From NCBI RefSeq assembly GCF_002105195.1, contig NZ_MUHU01000055.1, positions 1 to 44,698 on the forward strand: a stretch of DNA of 44,698 bases, in the 5' to 3' direction. The notes beneath the pieces were generated by a model, which made no database searches, was not told the origin of the DNA, and saw nothing but the letters and a program-made list of their open reading frames with translations. The stretch's first letter is position 1; each line of letters opens with the position of its first letter. Positions 10,701 through 19,915 of this stretch are shown here, one piece after another. Origin of the DNA: Derxia lacustris (GTDB taxonomy: Bacteria; Pseudomonadota; Gammaproteobacteria; Burkholderiales; Burkholderiaceae_E). Both the position numbers and the translations under genes were made by a program.

Positions 10701-11923
10701 CAGACCACCGACCCGAGCTTGAAGATGGGCATGTACATCGCCACGACGATGCCGCCGACGATGCCGCCGAGGATCACGATGATGAAAGGTTCAAGCAGGC
10801 TCGACATCGACGCGACCGCGTCATCGACCTCGGCCTCGTAGAAATCGGCCACCTTGGCCAGCATGGAATCGAGCGCGCCCGATTCCTCGCCGATCGACAC
10901 CATCTGCGTGACCATGGTCGGGAACACCGCCACATCCTGCATCGCCACGGTCAGGCTGGTGCCGGTCGCCACCTGCTGCTGGATCTTGCGCGTGGCCTCG
11001 GCATAGACCACGTTGCCCGACGCCCCGCCGACCGAATCGAGCGCCTCGACCAGCGGCACGCCGGCCGCGAACATCGTCGACAGGGTGCGGGTCCAGCGCG
11101 CGATCGTGGCCTTGCGGATGATGTCGCCGAAGACCGGCGCCTTGAGAAAGGCGCGGTCGGCGGCCTGCTGGAACTTGATCGAGCGCTTGAAGCCCTGCCC
11201 GATGCCGTAGATCGCCCCGCCGATTCCGCCAAAGATCAATGCCCAGTAATCGCGAAATGCATCAGACATGGCAATGACGATCTGGGTCGGCGCAGGCAAT
11301 TCGGCACCGAAACTCGAAAACACTTCCTTGAATGCCGGCACCACGAAAATCATGATGACCGCAGTGATGATGAAGGCCACTGCAATCACGGCCGTCGGAT
11401 AGAACAGCGCCGACTTGATCTTGGCCTTGATCGCCAGCGTCTTTTCCTTGTAGGTGGCAAGACGGTCAAGCAGGCCTTCGAGAATACCGGCCTGTTCGCC
11501 AGCGGCGATCAGATTGCAGAACAGCGCATCGAAATACAGTGGATGCTTGCGAAATGCGGTATTGAGGCTGCTGCCGGTTTCGACATCGGCGCGAATCTCG
11601 TTGAGCAATTTCGATACCGCAGGATTGGCATGCCCTTTTCCGGTGATGTCGAAAGCCTGGAGCAGCGGCACACCGGCCCGCATCATCGTGGACATCTGGC
11701 GAGTGAACAGCGCAATGTCCTTGTCGGTGATCTTCTTGCCACCGCGATAACTCTGCTTCTTGATCTTGGTGGCCAGAACGCCTTGCTTGCGCAAGGAGGC
11801 CCGCACGACGGTTTCGCCCTGGGCGCGCATTTCGCCGCGAACCGTCTTGCCAGCGCGGTCCTTGCCTTCCCAGGCAAACATCGGCTCTTTTGCCTGCTTG
11901 ATTGCGCGCGTGGTGGTCGCCAT
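10700..11923 (-). CDS. pilC: PilC, type IV pilus inner-membrane platform protein
   Basis: A 407-residue GspF-family platform protein. Two GspF domains are visible: one around FTRQMSTMMRAGVPLLQAFD, the second around WTRTLSTMFAAGVPLVEALD. Three transmembrane segments follow the usual layout (VIAVAFIITAVIMIFVVPAF, the WALIFGGIGGAIYGI region, and the C-terminal PFIIVILGGIVGGIVVAMYMPIF). PilC links the PilB/PilT ATPases to the growing pilus. It lies 21 bp after pilB and overlaps pilD by one base. Confidence 0.96.
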   Translation of the reverse strand: MATTTRAIKQAKEPMFAWEGKDRAGKTVRGEMRAQGETVVRASLRKQGVLATKIKKQSYRGGKKITDKDIALFTRQMSTMMRAGVPLLQAFDITGKGHANPAVSKLLNEIRADVETGSSLNTAFRKHPLYFDALFCNLIAAGEQAGILEGLLDRLATYKEKTLAIKAKIKSALFYPTAVIAVAFIITAVIMIFVVPAFKEVFSSFGAELPAPTQIVIAMSDAFRDYWALIFGGIGGAIYGIGQGFKRSIKFQQAADRAFLKAPVFGDIIRKATIARWTRTLSTMFAAGVPLVEALDSVGGASGNVVYAEATRKIQQQVATGTSLTVAMQDVAVFPTMVTQMVSIGEESGALDSMLAKVADFYEAEVDDAVASMSSLLEPFIIVILGGIVGGIVVAMYMPIFKLGSVV

Positions 11924-11944
11924 TTCGTGATCCGTGATGAAACG

Positions 11945-13684
11945 TTATTCGTTCGTGACGCCGAGTACTTCCTCGATCGACGTCATGCCCTGGCGAACCT
12001 TCAACAGGCCCGATTGCCGCAGATCGCGCACACCATCCAGTTTTGCCTGCTTGGCAATATCCATCGAATTGCCATTGGCCAGGATGATGCGCTGCATCTC
12101 CTCGGTAATCGGCATGATCTGATAAATGCCGACCCGCCCCTTGTAGCCCGAATTGTTGCAATGCTCGCAACCCACCGGGCGATAGGGCTGCCAGGTCCCG
12201 TCCAGATCGCTTTCGGCAAATCCCGCCTGCAACAGCACACTGGCATCGGCCTCGTAAGGCTCCTTGCAATGCGAGCACAATCGCCGGGCCAGCCGTTGTG
12301 CCGTGATCAGAATGACCGACGAGGCAATATTGAACGGCGCAATCCCCATGTTGAGCATGCGCGTCAATGTGCTGGGAGCGTCATTCGTATGCAGTGTCGA
12401 GAAAACCATGTGCCCGGTTTGCGCCGCCTTGATCGAAATATCGGCGGTTTCAAGATCCCGGATCTCCCCGACCATGATGATGTCGGGATCCTGCCGCAGA
12501 AACGACTTGAGTGCCGCAGCAAAAGTCAGCCCGGCCTTTTCATTCACATTGACCTGATTGATCCCGGCCAGCTGAATTTCGGCCGGATCTTCCGCCGTGG
12601 AAATATTGACGCCAGGCTGATTGAGAATGTTGAGACAGGTATAGAGAGAAACCGTCTTGCCCGATCCTGTCGGCCCGGTCACCAGCACCATTCCATAAGG
12701 CCGCTGGACCGCATCGAGCAGGAGTTTCTTCTGATCGGGCTCATAACCGAGCGCATCGATGCCCAGTTTGGCCTGCGAAGGATCGAGAATCCGCATCACG
12801 ATCTTTTCGCCAAACAATGTCGGCAAGGTCGAGACGCGGAAATCGATCGCCTTGTTCGGCCCCAGCACCAGCTTCATCCGACCGTCTTGCGGCACGCGCT
12901 TTTCGGAAATGTCCAGCTTGCTGATGACCTTGATGCGCGCGGCGAGCTTTTCCTTGATGACCAGAGGTGGCTGCGACATTTCCTGCAGCACGCCATCGAC
13001 CCGAAAGCGGATTCGATAAAACTTTTCGTAAGGCTCGAAATGCAGATCGGATGCACCCATGTTGATCGCATCGAGCAAGACCTTTTGCAGAAACCGGACG
13101 ATCGGCGCGTCATCGACCTCGCTGTCCGCCGCCGAAGCCGCATTGCTCGCATCGTCCGGCGAACCATCGACCAATTCGAGGCTGAGATCCTGGCCGGCCA
13201 TCTCATTGAGCTTGGCCTCAGTCGTCTTGGCGAGTTGCGAGATCACGCGAGCAAGCTTGTCCGCCTCGACCACCACCGGCTCGACCAGCATCTGCGTCTG
13301 GAACTTGATCTGGTCAAGCGCCTGCAGATTGGTCGGATCGGCAATCGCAACCAGAAGCCGATTGCCTCGCTTGCGCAGCGCGACGGCGCGCAGGCTGATC
13401 GACAACTTCGGATCGATGGTGTCGATCGGCAAAACGGCCAGATCGACCGCCGCAAGATCCATCAACGGATGACCGAAGGTCGTCGCGCAGAACAACGCCA
13501 CTTCGTAGGGAGTGAGCGCTTTGGCCGCAAGCAATTCGTCGATGAACGGACTGTTGTTGGCAGAGGCCTTCTTGAGCAGCGCGGACGATTGTTCCGGAGT
13601 GAGCTTGCCAGCCTGCACCAGCACCCTGGCAAGGCCAGGCACCACCTGGGTCGCGGAAACATTCTGAATCGCAGGCGCGGCCAT
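11945..13684 (-). CDS. pilB: PilB, type IV pilus assembly ATPase
   Basis: A 579-residue GspE-family hexameric ATPase that powers pilus extension. An N-terminal MshEN-like domain (residues 1 to about 150) precedes the ATPase core with Walker A GPTGSGKT near residue 335, the acidic PQDGRMK block, Walker B IIMVGEIRD, and the His box FSTLHTND. Four Cys of the zinc site occur in CSHCKEP and CEHCNNSG. I choose the ATG at 13684 over a GTG two codons upstream; neither has a strong Shine-Dalgarno. It is the first gene of the pilB-pilC-pilD-coaE-zapD-yacG operon, with its promoter in 13685-13911. Confidence 0.96.
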   Translation of the reverse strand: MAAPAIQNVSATQVVPGLARVLVQAGKLTPEQSSALLKKASANNSPFIDELLAAKALTPYEVALFCATTFGHPLMDLAAVDLAVLPIDTIDPKLSISLRAVALRKRGNRLLVAIADPTNLQALDQIKFQTQMLVEPVVVEADKLARVISQLAKTTEAKLNEMAGQDLSLELVDGSPDDASNAASAADSEVDDAPIVRFLQKVLLDAINMGASDLHFEPYEKFYRIRFRVDGVLQEMSQPPLVIKEKLAARIKVISKLDISEKRVPQDGRMKLVLGPNKAIDFRVSTLPTLFGEKIVMRILDPSQAKLGIDALGYEPDQKKLLLDAVQRPYGMVLVTGPTGSGKTVSLYTCLNILNQPGVNISTAEDPAEIQLAGINQVNVNEKAGLTFAAALKSFLRQDPDIIMVGEIRDLETADISIKAAQTGHMVFSTLHTNDAPSTLTRMLNMGIAPFNIASSVILITAQRLARRLCSHCKEPYEADASVLLQAGFAESDLDGTWQPYRPVGCEHCNNSGYKGRVGIYQIMPITEEMQRIILANGNSMDIAKQAKLDGVRDLRQSGLLKVRQGMTSIEEVLGVTNE

Positions 13685-13911
13685 GCACACTCGGGGAGAA
13701 ATGAATGACGAGTTGGCGAGCCGACCCGAAGGACAGCCCGTGGACGACTTTTGATGGTGCCGAGCCCTTATGCCTTTGTAAAGGCGAACAAGGGATGCAA
13801 ACGCGGGCTTAATTCATTGAATCGATGTATCGCAATTGAATTGCGAAATTGATCGACAAGAAATAAGCGCGAAATGCAGGCAAGTTGCGCAGAACGCGCT
13901 AGGAAGGAAAT
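13685..13911. promoter_or_regulatory. pilB upstream region with a 17-bp palindrome
   Basis: A spacer of about 230 bp between pilB and the left island edge. It holds TCGCAATTGAATTGCGA at 13830-13846, two 8-bp arms around one central base. The position fits an operator or weak hairpin in the pilB leader. I see no convincing -35/-10 pair. Confidence 0.35.
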
Positions 13912-13957
13912 CTGGTCGGGGTGAGAGGATTCGAACCTCCGGCCTCTACGTCCCGAA
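13912..13957 (-). repeat. attL: displaced 3' fragment of tRNA-Pro
   Basis: 46 bp identical to 42563-42608. On the minus strand it runs from TTCGGGAC in the anticodon loop to the encoded CCA end. It lacks the D arm and acceptor 5' strand, so it is not a functional tRNA. This is the chromosome's original 3' end displaced by integration. Confidence 0.95.
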
Positions 13958-14478
13958 TACCGTTTACCGCGTCTGAAGCCTCATCTTGCGGGGGGCGAGC
14001 TCTTGAAAAATCAACAACTTAGCGATTTTCTTCCGTCCGTTTCCATCATTTTCCACCCCCTTCAAAACGGTTCCAGTGGAACAGAATTGGCACAGAAGTT
14101 CGCTGGGGTGAGGTCAGTGTAGCAACCGAAGGTTTGCGTGGGCAAGGTCGCCCACGCCCGTCTCTCGACATATGCCACTGGTCGAACGATGGCGCTCTGT
14201 GACTAGGAACTCGCTCAGGCGCCGTTGGTTGACTGCCAACGCCGTCGAAGTTTGCACGCACCCCCTTGTGTGCAGGCCTAGAAAATCAGCCTCCTGTCAA
14301 GGACACCGATGCATTTCCCAACCATCACCGACAGTGTAAGCAGTCACTGACTCGGCTTAAGAGTCATGCTGTTGCGCCCCCGCGAGCGACCAAGGCTCAC
14401 TTCAGCCTAGCTCAAAGAGCATTCCGAAGATTGCATTAAGTTATCGGTTTACTAGCGTTTTGCTTACAGGAGCTACAC
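13958..14478. promoter_or_regulatory. Left island margin and upstream region of the BREX operon
   Basis: About 520 bp without a convincing gene. It contains the left arm-type repeat (14077-14098), two short inverted repeats around 14331-14370 (CAGTG...CACTG and GACTC...GAGTC) that could be operators, and a good Shine-Dalgarno (AGGAG) 7 nt before the ATG at 14479. The BREX promoter must lie here; TTGCAT at 14431 is a possible -35, but no well-spaced -10 is evident. Confidence 0.5.
14077..14098 (+). repeat. Left copy of 22-bp arm-type direct repeat
   Basis: Starts GTGGAACAGA, then TTGG and ACAGAA; 20 of 22 bases match 42476-42497 in the same orientation. It lies about 120 bp inside attL. Each copy is itself built from two related TGGAACAGA/TGGCACAGA units. 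Likely arm-type integrase or excisionase binding sites, inferred from position. Confidence 0.55.
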
Positions 14479-14688
14479 ATGGCTGTAGCGAAATCTCAGG
14501 TGGTCAGCGTCCGCGTCGAGCCGCACATCAAGGCGGCCATGCAGTCGGCCGCCACGCGCGAAATGCGCAGCCTCGCAAACATGATGGAGGTCATGGTGGT
14601 CGCCTACTGCCGCGCTCACGGCTACCCACTTGACGGCGTCCCAGACCACGCCTTGGCAGACACCCGCTGGCAGAGCAGTACTTCGTGA
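14479..14688 (+). CDS. Small ribbon-helix-helix-like protein leading the BREX operon
   Basis: A 69-residue protein with a strong Shine-Dalgarno. The sequence VVSVRVEPHIKAAMQSAATREMRSLANMMEVMVVAYCRAHG reads as a beta-strand followed by two helices, the pattern of MetJ/Arc/CopG DNA-binding proteins. Its stop overlaps the GTG start of the brxA-like gene by 4 bp, so it is translated with the BREX genes. I infer a DNA-binding regulator of the operon, perhaps acting at the inverted repeats just upstream. It is not one of the named BREX core genes, and the family assignment rests on pattern only. Confidence 0.65.
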   Translation: MAVAKSQVVSVRVEPHIKAAMQSAATREMRSLANMMEVMVVAYCRAHGYPLDGVPDHALADTRWQSSTS

Positions 14689-15485
14689 GCGAGCATCATC
14701 AGTCCCTTCTTGCGCGACTAGGTTTCCGCTTCGGCATCAACGGCCCGCATGCGGCTCGAACCATGATGTTGGAAGACCTACGTCTACTGCTGTCGCACAC
14801 CTCGGTGGACGCAACACACGCCGAGTACGTTTCGGCGGTAGTCGACGGCAACGTGTTGGGAAAACCTACCCGCAAGGCGCGAGAGCTGGCGTTCCGTCAT
14901 CTGGCCACGTTGTATGCCTTAGATGCGTCGAATCCCCTCTTTCGCGCATTGCGTCGCCTGTGGCCGCTCAACGAAGCCGCCCAGCCGCTGCTTGCGCTCG
15001 CTGTCGCACTCGCACGCGACCCGCTCCTGCGCACGTCACAGCCCTTCATCTTGTCGTTCGCAGTCGGAACTCCGGTCCCGAGAGAAGCAGTGGAGCTAAT
15101 GCTGGATGCGGCCAATCCTGACCGGTTCAGCCCTGCATCGCTAAGGTCATTTGCTCAGAACATTGCAGGCACCTGGACGGCTGCGGGTCTGCTCTGTGGG
15201 CGAACACGCAAGACCCGTGCAGTTGCCCAAGCCTTTCCAGAATCCATCGCCCTTCTTTTGTTCCTTGGCTACTTAGAAGGCCGAACCGGACATCGCCTGT
15301 TCTCGTCGGACTGGATGAACCTGGTCGGCGGTTCTCCGGACGAGCTGGAAGCCATTGCGACCTCGGCATCACATCGAGGGCTACTCGTCTTTATGAATGC
15401 CGGTGGCGTCAAGGAAGTGCGGTTCCCCGGTTACCTCACGCCTGAAGAAGAACAAGTCCGCCAGGAGATTTCCTATGTCGTCTAA
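14685..15485 (+). CDS. brxA: BrxA-like BREX protein (DUF1819-like)
   Basis: A 266-residue soluble, mostly helical protein in the first core position of a type 1 BREX operon, directly before brxB. Its layout resembles BrxA/DUF1819: an early helix pair (MMLEDLRLLLSHT), a block around DGNVLGKPTRKARELAFRHLATLYALD, and a C-terminal winged-helix-like part after SPASLRSFAQNIAGTWTAAGLL, a segment typical of the family (arrest after a run of helix-capping Leu). BrxA binds DNA in other systems. It begins with GTG, overlapping the previous stop, and its end overlaps brxB by 11 bp. Similarity is weaker than for the other core genes, so the name rests partly on position. Confidence 0.7.
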   Translation: MSEHHQSLLARLGFRFGINGPHAARTMMLEDLRLLLSHTSVDATHAEYVSAVVDGNVLGKPTRKARELAFRHLATLYALDASNPLFRALRRLWPLNEAAQPLLALAVALARDPLLRTSQPFILSFAVGTPVPREAVELMLDAANPDRFSPASLRSFAQNIAGTWTAAGLLCGRTRKTRAVAQAFPESIALLLFLGYLEGRTGHRLFSSDWMNLVGGSPDELEAIATSASHRGLLVFMNAGGVKEVRFPGYLTPEEEQVRQEISYVV

Positions 15486-16038
15486 GGTCGCCAAGCTAGC
15501 GTCCGCCTATCGTCAGCACCTCACTGTGCCTTGGCAGATTGGTCTTGCGGCCATTCAGCGAGTCGTTTTCGCTGTTTACGACAAGACAGACGAACTACGG
15601 CTCCGCGCAAACGTCGACGAGTTCGCCTTGGCGACTCAGCAGGCCGGGAAACGGTGGCTGCTGCTGGACGTGACTAACGCCTTCCCTGAGTGGATGACCG
15701 CCCAGGAGTACAGGAATGCGTACTTCAAGCGTCCTGAAAGGCTCGCTGGCTACCAGACCGGTGAATTAACCGAGTTCGTTGCCGACCTCAACACCAAGCT
15801 CAAGGCCCGCATTGAGGCAGAAGCTGGACCTGACACCGTCGTGGCACTGCTCGGTGTTGGCACGCTGTTCGGATTGGCGCGTGTTTCGTCCTTGGTTGAG
15901 GGCATCAAGGAGGCCGTCGAGGGCCGCCTGCTGGTGTTCTTCCCCGGCGAGCACCACCCTGAAAACCACACCTACCGTCTGCTCGATGCCCGAGATGGCT
16001 GGAATTACTTGGCCGTGCCGCTACTGGCGCAGGACTGA
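15475..16038 (+). CDS. brxB: BrxB, BREX system protein (DUF1788)
   Basis: A 187-residue protein with the DUF1788 ending, VEGRLLVFFPGE followed by TYRLLDARDGWNYLAVPL, and the LLLDVTNAFPEWM segment near residue 60. BrxB is a core type 1 BREX component of unknown biochemical role that is needed for defence and host methylation. The ATG at 15475, with GGAG 7-10 nt upstream, is preferred over an earlier in-frame start at 15397 buried in brxA. 38 bp separate it from brxC. Confidence 0.88.
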   Translation: MSSKVAKLASAYRQHLTVPWQIGLAAIQRVVFAVYDKTDELRLRANVDEFALATQQAGKRWLLLDVTNAFPEWMTAQEYRNAYFKRPERLAGYQTGELTEFVADLNTKLKARIEAEAGPDTVVALLGVGTLFGLARVSSLVEGIKEAVEGRLLVFFPGEHHPENHTYRLLDARDGWNYLAVPLLAQD

Positions 16039-16076
16039 CCGGACACAACACACCTAAGAATCAGAGCAAGAACATC

Positions 16077-19000
16077 ATGCTGAACCGGGACATTTACAAC
16101 AAGGCTCCGAAGGAAAACCGTCTCGTCAACAACGGGGTCGCGGAGGTCTCGGAAGACCACTCCGCTGCCGCTCAAGACATCCTGCGCTACGAACTCGAAA
16201 CCTTCGTCTGCGACGGGCAGTACGAGAAGGGTCTGGAAACCATCCTCGACAAGTTTCTCGTGAACCTCGACGCCGGTACCGAGCAGCCGGGCGTCTGGAT
16301 TTCCGGCTTCTATGGCAGCGGCAAGTCGCATCTGGCCAAGATGCTGCGCACGCTGTGGACCGACTATCAGTTCACCGACGGCGCCACCGCGCGCAGTTTG
16401 GCCAAGTTGCCCACCAGCGTCTTTGAGCAACTAAAGGAGCTGAGCACCCAGGGCAAACGCCATGGAACGTTGCACGCGGCCGCCGGCAAACTCGGCGCAG
16501 GTGCGGGCGACAAGGTCCGTCTGGCGCTGCTTGGCATCGTGTTCAAGTCCAAGGGCTTGCCCGAGCAGTACAACCAAGCCCTGCTCGTGTTGTGGATGAA
16601 CCGCGAAGGCATCCTTGAGAGGGTAGAGGCCGAGCTGCAGGCTGCCGGCCGAACTCTTGCGAAAGAGCTTCCGCACATGTTTGTGTCGGATGACTTGGCC
16701 ATCGCCTTGCATAAGGCAAAGCCGACCTTGGCGGCTTCGCCAACCGACATCCTCACCCGATTGGAGTCGCAGTTCCCGCAGGTCACCGACGTCACCAGCG
16801 AGCAAATGACCGCCGCCATCGAGGCGGCGCTGGCCGTCGATGGCAAGTTTCCACTGACCCTGGTGGTGCTTGACGAAGTGCAGCAGTACATCGGCGCCGA
16901 CGCCGAGAAGGCATTTCAGGTACAGGAGGTCACCGAGACCCTGTCCAAACACTTCAACGGCAAACTGCTGTTCGTGGGCACCGGCCAGTCTGCCTTGTCG
17001 GGCATGCCGAACCTGCAACGCCTGATGGGCCGCTTCCCAGTGCAGGTGATGCTCGGCGACTGGGACGTCGAGAACGTCACCCGTCAAATCATTCTGGCCA
17101 AGAAGCCCTCGGCCCAGCCCGCAGTGGAGAACATCTGGCGGGCGAACCTCGGCGAAATCTCCCGGCACCTGCGCGGCACGAAGCTTGAGCACGTCACCGA
17201 CGACGAGGGCGTGCTGACGTCCGACTACCCGCTGCTGCCGGTGCGTCGCCGGTTCTGGGAACGCGTACTTCGCACCATCGACACCACCGGCACCGTGTCT
17301 CAGCTGCGAAGCCAGCTGCGCGTAGTGCACGAGGCAGTTCTGGCCACAGCAGACGCGCCACTTGGCCATGTTGTCTCGGGCGACTTTCTGTACGACCAGA
17401 TTGCCGCGAACCTGGTATCGACTGCCCAACTACCCAAGGAGGTGTTCGAGAACGTCCAGCGCTTCGCCGTCGGCGATGCACATGCCCAGCTCAAGGGCAA
17501 GCTGCTCAAGCTCATTTATCTCATCAACAAGCTGCCCCCCGATGCCGCGATGGACATCGGGCTGAAGGCGACCGAAGAAGCACTGGCCGACCTTCTAGTC
17601 ACGGACCTGTCGGCGGGTTCTGCCGAGCTGCGCAAACAACTCCCCGCACTGCTGGACGAACTTCAAAACAAGGACCGCCTGGTCATGGCCTTGGCTGGCG
17701 GCAACGGCACCGAGTACCGCTTGCAGACCCGCGAGTCGAGTGCTTGGTATGACGAGTTCCGTGCGCAAGAAGCTGAGCTGAAAGCTTCCCCTCAGCGCGT
17801 GGAACAGAAGCGCGCCGACCTGCTCAAGGGACGCTTCGGCGAGGTGCTGAAAAAGGTGCGTGTCGTCCAAGGTAAGGACAACGTCGAGCGTCGTCTTACA
17901 CCCACCTACGACGACAGCCTGCCCAAGGACCACGACAAGAACCTGTACTTGTGGATTCAGGATGGCTGGCAGACAGAGGAAAAATCAGTCATCGCCGAGG
18001 CCAAGGCCAAGAGCGCTGACAACCCCACGCTGTTCGCCTTCTTGCCCGCCCAGCACAAGACTGAGTTGACCAATGCCATCGTGGCGCTGGAAGCCGCCCG
18101 CACCACGCAGCAAAGAAAGGGCAACCCGTCGACCGAGGAAGGTCGAGACGCCCAGCGCTCAATGGCAAGCCGCGAACGCTCCGCAGAAAAGACCCTTGCC
18201 GAACTGCTGGACCAGTTGATGACCGACGTGCGCGTGTTTCAGGCCGGCGGCCAGGAAGCGCAGGACGGCAACGACTTAGCCGACCGAATCAACCGTGCCG
18301 CCAAAGCGTCTGCTATTCGCCTGTATAGCCAGTTTGACGCCGCCGACCACGAGCAGTGGAACAAGGTGCTCGACGAAGCGCGTAAAGGCAACCTTGAAGC
18401 GCTCAAGGCTGTGGGCCACGCGCAGGAAGCAGACAAGCACCCGGTCTGTCAGAAGCTGCTTTCCTACATCGGCCCCGGCAAGAAAGGCGCCGAAATTCGC
18501 GACAACTTCGACGCACCACCCTTTGGCTGGCCTCGCGACGCCATCGACGGAGCCCTTTATGCGCTGCTGGCCGCCGGCCACATCAAGGCCACCGATGCTG
18601 CTTTCAAGGCGGTGGACGCCAAAAGCTTGGACCGCGCCAAGCTCACACAAACTAGCTTCCAGCGCGAAAGCATCAATATCACGCCGCCGCAGCTCATCAA
18701 GATTCGCGCGCTGTTCAGTGCCGTGGGCGTGCCCTGCCAACCCAAGGAAGAGTTGGCCAAGTTACCGACGCTGCTCGCCAGGCTGCGCGAGCAGGCAGTC
18801 AAGGCTGGTGGGCCAGCTCCTGCCCCCGAGGCTCCGAAGCTGACCGCACTGGAATCCATCGAAGCCCAGACCGGCAATGCGCAGTTGCTGGAGCTGTTCA
18901 CCCGCCATGACGAGCTGCTGAGCCTGTCCAAGACCTGGGTCAAGACAGCCAATCACATCGCAAAGCGTCTGCCGGTGTGGCACAAGCTGAACGACTTGAT

Positions 19001-19538
19001 TCGTCATGCCAAGGCGCTGGGACGCTACGCCAGCCTAAAGGCCGAAGTTGATGCCATCGCTGCCCAACGCAGTCTGCTAGACGACCCTGACCCGGTGCGC
19101 CCACTGTTAGACACAACAGTGGACCTGCTACGGCAAGCGTTGAACGCAAAGCTGGACTGCTTCCAGCAAGCGTTCGAACAGCAGCAGGCTCAGCTTCATG
19201 CTGACGCGGACTGGAAGAAGCTCACCGACACGCAACGTGCCAACCTAATTACTCAGCATCATCTGTCGGCGCCTAACGCACATCAGCTCGGCACGCCCGA
19301 GCAACTGCAAGACGCGCTGGACGAGTGCGAGTTGGAGCACTGGGTCTCCAAGACTCAAGCGTTATCCAGCCGATTCGAGGCTGCGCGCCACGCTGCTATC
19401 CAACTCCTTAAGCCCAACGTCGTGCATGTGCCGCTGCCAAAGCGGACGCTGAACAACGAGACGGAATTAAAGGCTTGGCTGACTGAGATAGAAGCACTAC
19501 TAAGTGCCAAGCTTAAGCAAGGGCCGGTGGCGCTCTAA
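16077..19538 (+). CDS. brxC: BrxC, BREX large ATPase
   Basis: A 1153-residue BrxC/PglY-type ATPase, matching the usual size of about 1200. The Walker A motif GFYGSGKS is at residues 77-84 within VWISGFYGSGKSHLAKML; Walker B is TLVVLDEVQQ with D266-E267; an arginine-rich sensor-like region follows around RRRFWERVLR. The C-terminal third is long alpha-helical and probably coiled. BrxC is required for BREX phage exclusion and for methylation by PglX, possibly as an AAA-type motor. It lies between brxB and the small gene at 19557. Codon use looks native and GC-rich apart from the last 150 bp. Confidence 0.95.
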   Translation: MLNRDIYNKAPKENRLVNNGVAEVSEDHSAAAQDILRYELETFVCDGQYEKGLETILDKFLVNLDAGTEQPGVWISGFYGSGKSHLAKMLRTLWTDYQFTDGATARSLAKLPTSVFEQLKELSTQGKRHGTLHAAAGKLGAGAGDKVRLALLGIVFKSKGLPEQYNQALLVLWMNREGILERVEAELQAAGRTLAKELPHMFVSDDLAIALHKAKPTLAASPTDILTRLESQFPQVTDVTSEQMTAAIEAALAVDGKFPLTLVVLDEVQQYIGADAEKAFQVQEVTETLSKHFNGKLLFVGTGQSALSGMPNLQRLMGRFPVQVMLGDWDVENVTRQIILAKKPSAQPAVENIWRANLGEISRHLRGTKLEHVTDDEGVLTSDYPLLPVRRRFWERVLRTIDTTGTVSQLRSQLRVVHEAVLATADAPLGHVVSGDFLYDQIAANLVSTAQLPKEVFENVQRFAVGDAHAQLKGKLLKLIYLINKLPPDAAMDIGLKATEEALADLLVTDLSAGSAELRKQLPALLDELQNKDRLVMALAGGNGTEYRLQTRESSAWYDEFRAQEAELKASPQRVEQKRADLLKGRFGEVLKKVRVVQGKDNVERRLTPTYDDSLPKDHDKNLYLWIQDGWQTEEKSVIAEAKAKSADNPTLFAFLPAQHKTELTNAIVALEAARTTQQRKGNPSTEEGRDAQRSMASRERSAEKTLAELLDQLMTDVRVFQAGGQEAQDGNDLADRINRAAKASAIRLYSQFDAADHEQWNKVLDEARKGNLEALKAVGHAQEADKHPVCQKLLSYIGPGKKGAEIRDNFDAPPFGWPRDAIDGALYALLAAGHIKATDAAFKAVDAKSLDRAKLTQTSFQRESINITPPQLIKIRALFSAVGVPCQPKEELAKLPTLLARLREQAVKAGGPAPAPEAPKLTALESIEAQTGNAQLLELFTRHDELLSLSKTWVKTANHIAKRLPVWHKLNDLIRHAKALGRYASLKAEVDAIAAQRSLLDDPDPVRPLLDTTVDLLRQALNAKLDCFQQAFEQQQAQLHADADWKKLTDTQRANLITQHHLSAPNAHQLGTPEQLQDALDECELEHWVSKTQALSSRFEAARHAAIQLLKPNVVHVPLPKRTLNNETELKAWLTEIEALLSAKLKQGPVAL

Positions 19539-19556
19539 GAACGAAAGAATGCAGAA

Positions 19557-19913
19557 GTGAACGATTCAATTATTCAAATAACCGCGAAGAACCTCGGGAT
19601 GGACGCGCCTGAAGTGTCGGCCGTTATCAATGAGTTCATGTTGCAAATGCACCGGGCGCAGTTCGAGCGCAACGAAGAACAAGGAGGTAGCTACTTAGGC
19701 GTAAGCCAGATTGGCAATTTATTCAGGGCCCTACCTCGCCAAGCCTTTTTCCACTTTCTCGGTTTCTATGAATTCATGCAGCGTGACCAAGCCGAGTGGG
19801 AACGCGGTTATGCCAATGAATTTTTTGGGCGACTGGCCCCTCGCAACGAATGGCTTCCTTTTTCCCATCAAATGAGTGGTTGGAAGCGGGGCAACTATTG
19901 GACGCATCGTTGA
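19557..19913 (+). CDS. Small unknown protein between brxC and pglX
   Basis: A 118-residue protein starting at GTG, 18 bp after brxC and ending 2 bp before the pglX ATG. I do not recognise the family. It is soluble, aromatic-rich and likely helical (VINEFMLQMHRAQFERNEEQ, ALPRQAFFHFLGFYEFMQRD), with Trp and His near the C-terminus (FSHQMSGWKRGNYWTHR). The first 60 coding bases are 50% GC (30/60), below the neighbouring BREX genes, suggesting separate acquisition. It is squarely in the operon, so a role in, or regulation of, BREX is plausible but unproven. Confidence 0.65.
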   Translation: MNDSIIQITAKNLGMDAPEVSAVINEFMLQMHRAQFERNEEQGGSYLGVSQIGNLFRALPRQAFFHFLGFYEFMQRDQAEWERGYANEFFGRLAPRNEWLPFSHQMSGWKRGNYWTHR

Positions 19914-19915
19914 GC

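Noticed and set aside
11543..13708. 721-codon plus-strand reading frame
   Set aside because: Antisense to pilB and the start of pilC, which have full motif sets.
14046..14261. 71-codon minus-strand reading frame
   Set aside because: It covers the arm repeat, lacks a ribosome site and has no protein-like pattern.
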